From Giardia muris (Eukaryota; Fornicata; Diplomonadida; Hexamitidae), in NCBI GenBank assembly GCA_006247105.1, contig CM016925.1, forward strand, positions 186,001-250,000: 64,000 nucleotides of DNA, in the 5' to 3' direction. The position numbers and the translations under genes were made by a program. The notes under the pieces were generated by a model, which did no database searches, was not told the origin of the DNA, and saw only the letters and a program-made list of their open reading frames with translations. Of the stretch, positions 42,501 to 49,385 are shown piece after piece. Every line of letters begins with the position of its first letter. The first letter of the stretch is position 1.

Positions 42501-42998
42501 AAGGGTGATGAAGAGGGTCCAGGCCCAATCGGCCGGACGTTCGATAGGGGCCGGATGAGGACGGCCGTGGGCTGCTAAAAGGGAATCAACAAGGATCAAT
42601 TCTCGGTTTGGTGGGACGTCACGAAACAGAAGCCAGGACTCGTACGTCTTCAGAAGGATAACACAGGTCTCGAAGGCGGCGGTAGCATCGGGACCCCAAA
42701 ACTTCACGAAGGGGAAGGCGAACCGTGGAAGCCATGAGATCTCTGATAGGTTTGGAGACCAGTAGAAGAGGGCGGAACAGACCCCCTCCAGCCTCCGAAG
42801 GAGCCGGCGATCCGACAATGGGAACGCGTAGGCTAGGCTATGGGCGGCCGAATGGAGCCCTTTTCCAGACAGTTGAGCGTAATACTCTGTATCGTTTGGT
42901 AGGGCCAAGAGAAAGCGCCACGCCGTCTTCCGGACATCATGGGGTAGGGCCTGCCGATGTGCGAGCAGTGCCTCGATGTGCCGGAGCGTCAGAGGCAT
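39573..42998 (-). CDS. TBC1D31: TBC-domain protein, TBC1D31-like
   Basis: Protein of 1141 residues. The first 290 match the TBC domain of TBC1D31 (WDR67) in order: RKTAWRFLLALPNDTEYYAQ, RLLRRLEGVCSALFYWSP, WLPRFAFPFVKFWG, DEWLTFCDHWF and, after the domain, a charged IHDYRDDLERIEEEQREYTR helix, as in the human protein. Like TBC1D31 it lacks the catalytic Arg and Gln fingers of active Rab GAPs. The remaining 850 residues are Ser/Pro/Thr-rich and look disordered, with a short C-terminal coiled coil. The N-terminal WD40 domain of animal TBC1D31 is absent. In animals the protein works at centriolar satellites in ciliogenesis; a basal-body role here is inference. Confidence 0.7.
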   Translation of the reverse strand: MPLTLRHIEALLAHRQALPHDVRKTAWRFLLALPNDTEYYAQLSGKGLHSAAHSLAYAFPLSDRRLLRRLEGVCSALFYWSPNLSEISWLPRFAFPFVKFWGPDATAAFETCVILLKTYESWLLFRDVPPNRELILVDSLLAAHGRPHPAPIERPADWAWTLFITLFTDQLSGDEWLTFCDHWFCSGSRSFLYCAMVAFALTVPDHYFLSALRTPYPGLSITNLLATTKDIATRARCLKSRVSNEHLDLADFLGARFAFPPISGIRDVSPICLPPMTIHDYRDDLERIEEEQREYTRIMRRAYFRQSEDPMDTRFSGGSSKETGISSGAQDKTADDLVDRAERAVRLSKSVSLSAQRHVGLEKPAVAAPQCANSGPHAVRESSSITSVDVAIPPPPPPTTSLGIQTSHEPPAQCISRSIARSMAAEVAMSALEIQKLTAQTAEDQEERATLHPAIEKSRSVTYRPVPEERGFQVNLSDTKRSVSNGGPRGPAQRIGSAARDAILGRLVQVRPAKSPIRSVPHSPARSQPRSTVFDVPAPPDPGLCDICQSRGVYESYQKLIPKSGAKSRVRPNSAPNITTPLKELQKAVPETPGMQVQSFHVKPMLTDAMTQYSSIEKSEQDSMYSIDRPDAQLPGDFEDVAQTIPNDVLLELIDRLQNDMAKGALSRKRRAQIDDSTGELYAERLATNRESRPMTSHLPQIGDAYLDSSLMSDGAPENNVALSDVPVDVRAGSDITRFISVPRRSLAQKTPRDAVSSNIVSYDTTNTSRESGRVTIPTTAPHNDLHVTIPSSVGMTSGSVVPLTNSEGDNSSLPGSGFVATHSAKQPIGGGVLSGGKLTKSRVPDNSRYTIGDASISSASGILPGEGRILMTLPLADSEGELTISSVLDPPTNGLDRSSGLEGRPTHFSASAYLPKPSVSLPFLSSTTGPKSSVFLPEPTASASPGREVPSIGLSAQPTSDISETRPGVPYDISNTYTYSTYRPGQAGSLLGTGTDPQKPLRVTIRHGDKSYQLGNESLETSLSDSALSRNLQAMRAQVNALTAPILQQSRLTDDDNSFEDPIAETRSPYSVATPAHVEHNGALSSTELQWPSGTETVSDLRSWRGSDVRAHLTQACNNMRSIVEDVNRGLERLEDDLDE

Positions 42999-43026
42999 TT
43001 TGGAGTCAAAATTTACCTGTCCGAGC

Positions 43027-43569
43027 CTAAGAGGTACATTTAACGTCGCTGCCGCCGGAGGTCGCCATGATTAGAGAGACGATCAGACCGTAGAGGGCAA
43101 GGGCCTCTGCAAAGATGAGGATGATGAGCATAACAACGAACAAAGAGGGCTGTTTGGCCACCGCTTTAGCTGCGGCGTTCCCTGCCACACCAATAGCGAG
43201 CCCCGCCGCCAAGGCTGAAAGCCCGGTGCATAGCCCGGCTCCAAACTGCGCATGAGCCTGCATATAGGGCATCCCGAACGCCCCTGTCTTAGTGGCACTC
43301 GTGACGTTGCTATTAATGATAATTGCCGTGATGAGTCCGTAAATACTCAGGATCCCAGCCATGATGACAGGGAGCATGAGCTTCGTCACCTGCCCCGGAT
43401 TGATGAGCCCGGCTGTCCCTATTCCCGCGCCAGCCTTCGCTGTTCCATACGCCGCCCCGATTGATGAGAACACGATGGCAATCGTCTGCCCAAGGACCGC
43501 CCAGAAGGATGACCCAGGCGGACAGCACGCGTAGTTGATTGTGGTGGAGTTCCCAGTCCCACTTGACAT
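43027..43569 (-). CDS. V-type H+-ATPase proteolipid subunit c
   Basis: Protein of 180 residues with four membrane helices in two related hairpins (SFWAVLGQTIAIVFSSIGAA, VTKLMLPVIMAGILSIYGLI, GLCTGLSALAAGLAIGVAG, FVVMLIILIFAEALALYGLI). Glu155 in helix 4 (LIFAEALALYG) is the proton-carrying residue of the rotor ring. GKAAYGTAKAG-type sequence (GAAYGTAKAGAGI) and the loop after helix 3 (NAAAKAVAKQP) are family-typical. It acidifies the peripheral vacuoles and other compartments. The ATG at 43569 follows GCCAAAAAAC; a much longer open frame upstream is the antisense of the neighbouring gene. Divergent from the BBS4-like gene by 14 bp. Confidence 0.95.
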   Translation of the reverse strand: MSSGTGNSTTINYACCPPGSSFWAVLGQTIAIVFSSIGAAYGTAKAGAGIGTAGLINPGQVTKLMLPVIMAGILSIYGLITAIIINSNVTSATKTGAFGMPYMQAHAQFGAGLCTGLSALAAGLAIGVAGNAAAKAVAKQPSLFVVMLIILIFAEALALYGLIVSLIMATSGGSDVKCTS

Positions 43570-43583
43570 TGTTTTTTGGCTAG
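43570..43583. promoter_or_regulatory. 14-bp divergent intergenic region
   Basis: GTTTTTTGGCTAG separates the V-ATPase c and BBS4-like ATGs. The T/A run is the only visible promoter element and must serve at least the ATPase gene; the other gene relies on sequence just inside its neighbour. Confidence 0.5.
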
Positions 43584-44825
43584 ATGCAAGAGTATCTCGC
43601 TGCACACAAGCTCTATCGAGAGGGTTGCTACGCGGAGTGCCTCGCTCTCGTCGAGGGCTGCTCTCTGGAAGCCCTCCTACTTCGAGGGGCGGCCTGCTTC
43701 CAACTTCGACAATATATGGAGGCAGAACACGCCTTCTGCCTCGCCGCTTCTCTAGATGAGGATGACGTCTATGCGACCATCGCTCTTGCACGCTGTGCGT
43801 ACGCTCGTGGAGATCCAGCACTTGCAGTCCAGTATTGCGAGGCTGTATTGGCTCGTGGACCTCACTGGTTAGCTTATCGGGTTCAAGGAGCCGCCTATTA
43901 CCAGCTGAAAGAGTACGGGAAGGCGCAGGAGGCTCTCTTCCGAGCATACGATGAACATCCGAGTCTAGAGACGAAGGTTGCACTTAGTGGAGTGCAAGAC
44001 GGCATTGGAGACCGTGACACCGCCATCGAAACACTTCATGATGTTCTCGCGTTCGCCCCTGAGACGGCTACGGCGTTGTGCGCCCTAGGCGAACTACATC
44101 TGGCCCAAGGCTCTATTGAAGATGCCTTCGCATGCTTCACACGTGCCGCACTTGCTACACAACAGAGTGCCGCAGCCTGGGGCGCGGAGCTAGAGGAGTC
44201 TAGCATATCAGGTCCACGGTTCCAGCTTGGAGAGATATTCATGAGGCTTGGCTATCTTTGCCTTGGAGATGACCCCAAGGTCGCCTTACAGAAATTTCGG
44301 GTCGCTTGGCATACTATGGGGCCCACTCCTGGGCTTTGGCTTCAGCTCGGCTGTCTCTTCGTGCATCTTGGGCGTCTTCCTGCGGCTCTCCACTGCGCAA
44401 CCGTTGCGTTCAATGCGGATCCTCTGGATGAAAGGTATCGTTGCCTGTTAGGATACATCCATCTCTTACGGCAAGACTTTTCCCGAGCCTTTCAAGTCCT
44501 CTCAGCTCTTTTAGGATCCTCTAACGCGAGTGCGCATTGGATGCTTGGTGTGGCAGCGGCTAAGCTTGGGGAGGAGAGGCTGGCGTTCACATGTCTTGAT
44601 AATGCCGTTGCGGCGGGAGCATACGGTGCAGCGGCCGCGGGGCTTATATTAGCGATCGAAGTCCAGGACAATGGAGCAATACAACGGTTCACCGATGCAC
44701 TGCGACGAATAGAACCCGACACCCCACAAAACCTTCGACTCGTCAAGGCGACTCTCAAACGGGTTCCAGCAGAAAGGTTACTTCCCAATACGCCGGAGGG
44801 TTGTGCTCAGGCTAGCTGCGAGTGA
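43584..44825 (+). CDS. BBS4: TPR protein, BBS4-like
   Basis: Protein of 413 residues composed of about ten tetratricopeptide repeats (LGDDPKVALQKFRVAWHTMG, GLWLQLGCLFVHLGRLPAAL, RCLLGYIHLLRQDFSRAFQV). The order of repeats and the stretch 'ALQKFRVA...P.LW..LG..F......AA..C...A...DPLD..Y...LG..HL...'  line up with human BBS4 without large gaps. BBS4 is a subunit of the BBSome, the coat that moves membrane proteins in cilia; Giardia has been reported to keep some BBSome genes. A generic TPR protein is the alternative. The last 48 bases overlap the convergent gene. Confidence 0.65.
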   Translation: MQEYLAAHKLYREGCYAECLALVEGCSLEALLLRGAACFQLRQYMEAEHAFCLAASLDEDDVYATIALARCAYARGDPALAVQYCEAVLARGPHWLAYRVQGAAYYQLKEYGKAQEALFRAYDEHPSLETKVALSGVQDGIGDRDTAIETLHDVLAFAPETATALCALGELHLAQGSIEDAFACFTRAALATQQSAAAWGAELEESSISGPRFQLGEIFMRLGYLCLGDDPKVALQKFRVAWHTMGPTPGLWLQLGCLFVHLGRLPAALHCATVAFNADPLDERYRCLLGYIHLLRQDFSRAFQVLSALLGSSNASAHWMLGVAAAKLGEERLAFTCLDNAVAAGAYGAAAAGLILAIEVQDNGAIQRFTDALRRIEPDTPQNLRLVKATLKRVPAERLLPNTPEGCAQASCE

Positions 44826-45752
44826 GGGATGCTTGCTCGCGGGCATGAGGCTTGTCGAGTACGTCGATGGGTCTTCACCCTCATAGTGAGGGAGCATCTC
44901 CCCAGTCCGTTTGAACGTGGAGATGTGGAGATCAATAGGGTCCTTGTGGAATGTCAAGTTTTCAAGGTCACGGCGATGTTGGGTGATATCCTTCGAGACA
45001 TTACTGGTATGGAACATGAACGTGTGCGCGGTGGTCGGGGCGGGCTTACGCTCCAAAGCCATATTGTCGGCGAGTTCAGCTTTCTTACGACGCTTCTCCT
45101 CTGACATGGGCTTCGTCCTTGCAGACTTGCGAGACACGCGCAGATTCTCGGTGGGAGCAACGTACTTGTCACGATACTTGGCCAGGTAGTTCGGATCACG
45201 AAGGTTTGGGCCATATTCAAACTTGACGGGTTCTCGTTCCTCCGGCTTCTGCTCAACGAGACGACGGACATCTAGGGTATGTGGGTTCCGAGTGGTCAAG
45301 GGCTCCTTATCAACCTTGAAGAAGTCACTACACTTAAAAGTCTCGAGGCCCTGGACTTGAGCGGCACTAGTCTGCTCATCGAACATCTGAAGGCCTTCTC
45401 GCTTCACAAGACTCGGCGATGGGCCCGTCAACCCCGAGCGGCTAGTAAACTTGCAAGGTAACCCAGTACTACTACGAGCAGACTGTTCGGGGCTGAAATC
45501 TCTGACCCCAAGCTTAGTGGCAAGATCTCCTCCGGTCTGCATGGCACGAAGGCTAGCACCAAGCTCGCGAGGAGGTTCGAGACGTCCGCTTGTACGACGC
45601 ATATCACCAACCGTCATCGAGCTCGATAGCTTTCGGGTTGGAGTTGTCAAAACACCGGAGCTCATCAGGTTCACGCCCATGCTCGAGGCGACGCCGACGA
45701 ACGGCTGGTCGTTGAGGCCGCCGGCCAGGATATTTCGAGCGGAGTGAAGCAT
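44778..45752 (-). CDS. hypothetical basic protein
   Basis: Protein of 324 residues starting MLHSARNILAGGLNDQPFVG; the ATG follows GTAAAAATTGCTC, and a TTG further upstream is rejected. Basic and Ser/Thr/Pro-rich in the first half (LTTPTRKLSSSMTVGDMRR), with short ordered stretches in the second (KFEYGPNLRDPNYLAKYRDK, HTFMFHTSNVSKDI). It resembles flagellar or cytoskeletal low-complexity proteins in style only. Convergent overlap of 48 bp with the BBS4-like gene. Confidence 0.7.
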   Translation of the reverse strand: MLHSARNILAGGLNDQPFVGVASSMGVNLMSSGVLTTPTRKLSSSMTVGDMRRTSGRLEPPRELGASLRAMQTGGDLATKLGVRDFSPEQSARSSTGLPCKFTSRSGLTGPSPSLVKREGLQMFDEQTSAAQVQGLETFKCSDFFKVDKEPLTTRNPHTLDVRRLVEQKPEEREPVKFEYGPNLRDPNYLAKYRDKYVAPTENLRVSRKSARTKPMSEEKRRKKAELADNMALERKPAPTTAHTFMFHTSNVSKDITQHRRDLENLTFHKDPIDLHISTFKRTGEMLPHYEGEDPSTYSTSLMPASKHPSLAASLSTTLRRIGK

Positions 45753-45830
45753 GAGCAATTTTTACATCCGGGATTTCTAGAACTGGAATTCCGACACATC
45801 ATAGGCCAACGGACAAGGGGAGGAGGGTAA

Positions 45831-46487
45831 CTAGCTGTCCTGGTAGAGGACACGGTCGCGCATAGAGTCCTCGAGGTCGCGGTAGCGCGAGGGACGCAAC
45901 CTGACGCTACTGGTCATGCTAGACTTGGCTATGGGCATTTGATACAACGCATCCCGAGCCGCTTGCAAATCCATCGAGTTGACGACATCCATGCTACCGT
46001 AGGGCGTCCTCTCTCCGAGAAGACCTTTATCCCCGCGATGAGGGTCTAAACCTTCGGCAATACAAATGGAGTCTTGTAAGCTGCTTGTTACCATCGCCGA
46101 AACCCGACTAGACCCGAGGGAGGCCCTCCTAGGGCTCAGTGGCCTGTTGATGAGGAAGTCGGACACCGTATATTCGTGTGGGCGTGCACTAGGACGGATG
46201 GTGAGGGTATCCGCGATACCGTTGTTAACTGCAAGATTCATCAGGAGCTGCTTGCTCCGTAACGAAGCCGTAGGGGAATCGGAGCGGGGGATGGGTTGAG
46301 GCATCGTCAACTGGCCAAGAGCTAGGTCGGAAGAAAGACGAGCGCCAGCGATTCCCATTGGCGCACCCGTCGCACTATAGACCATCCTCCGCCTAGGAGA
46401 TAGAGGGCGTGTGAGGGGGTCGTCCGACGCCCACATGCGCCTCGGCGAGAAGGCGCGAGGCGAGGGGACCACGGAATACATGGGCAT
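45831..46487 (-). CDS. Ser/Pro/Arg-rich protein with SPRR motifs
   Basis: Protein of 218 residues starting MPMYSVVPSPRAFSPRRMWA; the ATG follows GCAAAGGAAAAA. It contains three SPRR motifs (AFSPRRM, PLSPRRR, PLSPRRA) separated by about 20 and 110 residues, plus a Ser/Met-rich end. Such Ser-Pro-Arg motifs are phosphorylation-type sites common in microtubule-associated proteins. No domain recognised. It lies in a run of minus-strand genes of similar style. Confidence 0.65.
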   Translation of the reverse strand: MPMYSVVPSPRAFSPRRMWASDDPLTRPLSPRRRMVYSATGAPMGIAGARLSSDLALGQLTMPQPIPRSDSPTASLRSKQLLMNLAVNNGIADTLTIRPSARPHEYTVSDFLINRPLSPRRASLGSSRVSAMVTSSLQDSICIAEGLDPHRGDKGLLGERTPYGSMDVVNSMDLQAARDALYQMPIAKSSMTSSVRLRPSRYRDLEDSMRDRVLYQDS

Positions 46488-46611
46488 TTTTCCTTTGCAT
46501 AATCTCGCGCGCATCACGGAGAGTCTCCGGTCCAGTTAAAGAGAGAAGTCGGAGTTGACCCCAATCCGGCCTTTACTCACTCAATGAGAGTCACCTCGAC
46601 CTCCAAGCGAC

Positions 46612-47421
46612 CTAAAAGAGGTCAATGACCGCCGTAGGACGACCACTCTTCCCAACCGAGGTGGACCTGAAGAGGCTGGCGGTGTGCTCCTTGACAGTCG
46701 AGGCGGGGTCAAAACGAGCACGACTTGGAGAGATCGACGCATAAGCCTTCGAGGGTCCGAGCGGGTTTGAGTTCTCGCGAAGATGCTGATAATTCGTCAA
46801 GGACCATTCTGAAAGAGACCCATCTCTGAAACGGCCCCCACCCAGGCCATATCCGAAGGAGGTGTTTGTCGTGTACTCGTCACGAAAAACGCGGTTGACG
46901 CTCTCCACACTGCTCGCGTACATATCTGTCGCAGTTGGGACACGGCGGGTACCACTGCTCAAGGAGATCGTCGACCCAATCTCCTTTGCATCGCGTTGCA
47001 TCGCGTGACGCTCGTACGCGGTACGAGGGGCCGAGTGGATTTGGGGCTGACCCTTCTCGCGCGGGAAGGGGGTGTAGAAGGAGTCGAGGCGGTACGGGCC
47101 TGGGGAGCTGTCAAGGCGCGTCGACGTTAGAGCATCCGCGTACATCGTCGTCATCGCGCTTGCCTTCGAGAAAGTCGGCTCCTGGACGCGCTCGTGCCGA
47201 TCGACGGAGGGGTAGCAGCCGCCCGCGAGGTATGAGGGGTCCGAGGGGACGATGTACGTCGCGTTGACTGGGGGGTAATACGTGCGGACGGGGCTTGCGA
47301 AGCGCGACGGGCTGGTCGCCCCAAGGCGCGTCCCCCCGCTGGTGCGGGAGCGGAGGAGCGAGTCCGTCATGCCACGGGTTCCGGCCAGGCGGCGGGTGGG
47401 AGACAGGGTGCTTGAAAGCAT
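46612..47421 (-). CDS. Ser/Arg/Tyr-rich hypothetical protein
   Basis: Protein of 269 residues starting MLSSTLSPTRRLAGTRGMTD; the ATG directly follows CGAAAAAAAA. Rich in Ser, Arg, Thr and Tyr (RTYYPPVNATYIVPSDPSYL, SSPGPYRLDSFYTPFPREKG), the latter with an SPGP-Y element like the SHIPPO repeats of the neighbouring gene. No membrane segment. Possibly a microtubule-associated protein; not assigned. Confidence 0.65.
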   Translation of the reverse strand: MLSSTLSPTRRLAGTRGMTDSLLRSRTSGGTRLGATSPSRFASPVRTYYPPVNATYIVPSDPSYLAGGCYPSVDRHERVQEPTFSKASAMTTMYADALTSTRLDSSPGPYRLDSFYTPFPREKGQPQIHSAPRTAYERHAMQRDAKEIGSTISLSSGTRRVPTATDMYASSVESVNRVFRDEYTTNTSFGYGLGGGRFRDGSLSEWSLTNYQHLRENSNPLGPSKAYASISPSRARFDPASTVKEHTASLFRSTSVGKSGRPTAVIDLF

Positions 47422-47465
47422 TTTTTTTCGGAGCGCGCGCGACTCGAGAACCGGACTCCGCCATC

Positions 47466-48260
47466 TCACCACGCGTCGTCAAGGTACCGATAGATGTAGT
47501 GGCGCCCGCGCAGCGAGAAGGCCGGGCCTCTCGCCTTGGGCTTATCGGCATAGTCGGCGGGGCCTGGGGTCCGGTCAAGTGGACGGACGTTGTACCTTCG
47601 TGCGATTGAAATCCCATGGGCCATGGCTGAGTGCCCGGAACGTATCTGCTGCGGGCGATACGTGGCCGGCCCCGGGGTCGAGTCTTTCCGTGAGAAAGCA
47701 TGTGTGGAATCGTTAAACCGATCGTGCCCGCTCATCGTGAAGCCTTTGCGCGTACTCCGTGGGGGTCTAGGGGTGTAGTCCGCAGGGCCAGGGGAGGCAG
47801 TCCCAGGCCTATGTTGAGGGTAGTATCGAACGCCGATCGTACCTCCAGGAGTATGTCTTTGACACCAAGCCCAGCCTCGGTAGGGGGTATACGCGGCTGG
47901 GCCAGGGCTAGTACTCCGCAATCCCTCCGTGGACGTTGACCTGGGACCACGCGGGATTATTGCACTCGCCGCCCTCTTCATCGTCAGTTCAAACCCGGTC
48001 GCCGTTAAGTACGTCGCTGGACCAGGGGAACCAACGGTCTCGGCCTCACGATGCCGATATCTTCGAAGGATGTGACACGAACGTGGACGCGGTCGAATGG
48101 CATACGGTTCTGGAGAGTATGTAGCAGGCCCAGGCGCTTGGTCCGGAGTGCGTGCTCGGTACTTGACACCGATTTTGTATTTCGGACCTCCCAGTGTGCT
48201 CCCTTGGCCACATAAAGCCGGGCCTGGGCCACATGATATGACAGCATTCCACTCTGGCAT
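47466..48260 (-). CDS. SHIPPO (STPGR) repeat protein, ODF3-like
   Basis: Protein of 264 residues starting MPEWNAVISCGPGPALCGQG; the ATG follows GGAAAAAA. It carries repeated (S/T)PGP-A-x-Y elements: CGPGPALC, APGPATYSPEPY, SPGPATYLTA, SPGPAAYTPY, SPGPADYTPR, TPGPATYRPQ and TPGPADYADK, spaced 15-40 residues apart. SHIPPO repeats are found in outer-dense-fibre/ODF3 and other proteins bound to microtubules of flagella, including the lumen of doublets. With several flagella, Giardia encodes several such proteins. Divergent partner of the SHIPPO gene at 48671. Confidence 0.85.
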   Translation of the reverse strand: MPEWNAVISCGPGPALCGQGSTLGGPKYKIGVKYRARTPDQAPGPATYSPEPYAIRPRPRSCHILRRYRHREAETVGSPGPATYLTATGFELTMKRAASAIIPRGPRSTSTEGLRSTSPGPAAYTPYRGWAWCQRHTPGGTIGVRYYPQHRPGTASPGPADYTPRPPRSTRKGFTMSGHDRFNDSTHAFSRKDSTPGPATYRPQQIRSGHSAMAHGISIARRYNVRPLDRTPGPADYADKPKARGPAFSLRGRHYIYRYLDDAW

Positions 48261-48670
48261 TTTTTCCACCACTGAGTTATTTCTGAGATGAAGATGTCGG
48301 TGCCTTCTGCTCTGATACACCATGAGACATACCTTGATGGTTGTGAACTGGTTATGGAGCTGATGGGAACTTTCCACCGTATTCTGAAGACCTTGTGATC
48401 CTCTTCACTCAACTTCCTCTCTCTTACCTCTGAGATGAATATTGATCCGACTAATTGGAAGAAGTCTTCCTCGTTCCCCTCGTTCTTCCTCTCTTTCTTC
48501 TCATCTCTTCTATGGAGAGGAGATAGAAAGCATTGACGAAGGGATAATTGGCCACAACCCTCTAGTCAGTAATGAGGCCAGCATCTTCCCCTTCTCCTCC
48601 TTCTCATACGCCTCCTCGTTAAGTTTGCAAACATAGGTTCCCCATTCTCATACAAAATCCAAAAACAGAC
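48261..48670. other. 410-bp gap between divergent SHIPPO genes
   Basis: Much longer than other divergent gaps in the window. It contains pyrimidine-rich sequence (about 48465-48515) and no supported frame. At 48402-48412 TCTTCACTCAA matches ten of eleven positions of the CCTTYNHTHAA motif known, as I recall it, from the 3' ends of Giardia non-coding RNAs, so a small RNA ending there on the plus strand is possible. Confidence 0.4.
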
Positions 48671-49330
48671 ATGTCCAGCTGGATAGAATACGTCTCGGAG
48701 GGCCCGGGCCCTGGAGCATACAACCCCCGCCTCCCATCGCATGGAACCGCTGTCAATATGAATCGCTCGAGCCGCACTGGCTGGCTTCCAGACCCCCAGG
48801 ACAAGGGTCTTAAGAAGCGCGGTCCAGGTCAAACCCATGGTTACCCCAAGTTCTTGACTGAGGGGGGCTCTCTCGAGAGCCCGGGACCCGGCTCTTATAC
48901 CTCTCGTGACCTCGATCTTAAGGCGAAGTCTCCATCCTTCTCGATGAGTGGACGCGTACGTCCGGCAAGTGGTATCCGACGTTCTTCGATAGGCGGCTCC
49001 TTCATCGACCTCTCGGGGCAGGCACATGAGATCACTCCGGGGCCTGGAGCGTATGACGCCCGCTTGGGTCAAACACGTCCACGGTCACCCGCTAGTAGCT
49101 TTGGAGTCCGCACGAAACGTCCAGAGCTACCCAAAGATGCTCCGGGCCCAGGTGCATACAATATTGCGACAAAGCTTGGTGGCCCATCCTTCTCGTTTGG
49201 TTCTCGTTCCCCGTTACGCAAGCCGGAATCGGCATCTCCTGGGCCAGGGGCGTACACCCCCAAGCTTCGTGACAATGGCCCATCGTTCAGCATGAGCGGG
49301 AGAACCGTCATCCGGAGATATGTGGTTTGA
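48671..49330 (+). CDS. SHIPPO (STPGR) repeat protein, ODF3-like
   Basis: Protein of 219 residues starting MSSWIEYVSEGPGPGAYNPR, whose ATG follows CCAAAAACAGAC. Repeats: GPGPGAYNPR, SPGPGSYTSR, TPGPGAYDAR, APGPGAYNIA and SPGPGAYTPK, most followed by a PSFS(M/F)SGR or SSFG element, the canonical SHIPPO unit. It is closer to the consensus than its divergent neighbour, so the two are probably ancient paralogues. By family a flagellar or axonemal microtubule-binding protein. Confidence 0.88.
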   Translation: MSSWIEYVSEGPGPGAYNPRLPSHGTAVNMNRSSRTGWLPDPQDKGLKKRGPGQTHGYPKFLTEGGSLESPGPGSYTSRDLDLKAKSPSFSMSGRVRPASGIRRSSIGGSFIDLSGQAHEITPGPGAYDARLGQTRPRSPASSFGVRTKRPELPKDAPGPGAYNIATKLGGPSFSFGSRSPLRKPESASPGPGAYTPKLRDNGPSFSMSGRTVIRRYVV

Positions 49331-49385
49331 TTGTTATTGCTCTTCAGTTAACCTGGCCTGAACGCCCTTATAACAAGCACAATGT

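Noticed and set aside
43570..43983. 138-codon N-terminal extension of V-ATPase subunit c
   Set aside because: It is the antisense of the BBS4-like gene; the real start at 43569 has the A-run and gives the normal family length.
48340..48400. C/D snoRNA with boxes near 48358 (CTGATGG) and 48384 (CTGA)
   Set aside because: Box C is imperfect and the spacing is too short for a normal C/D RNA.
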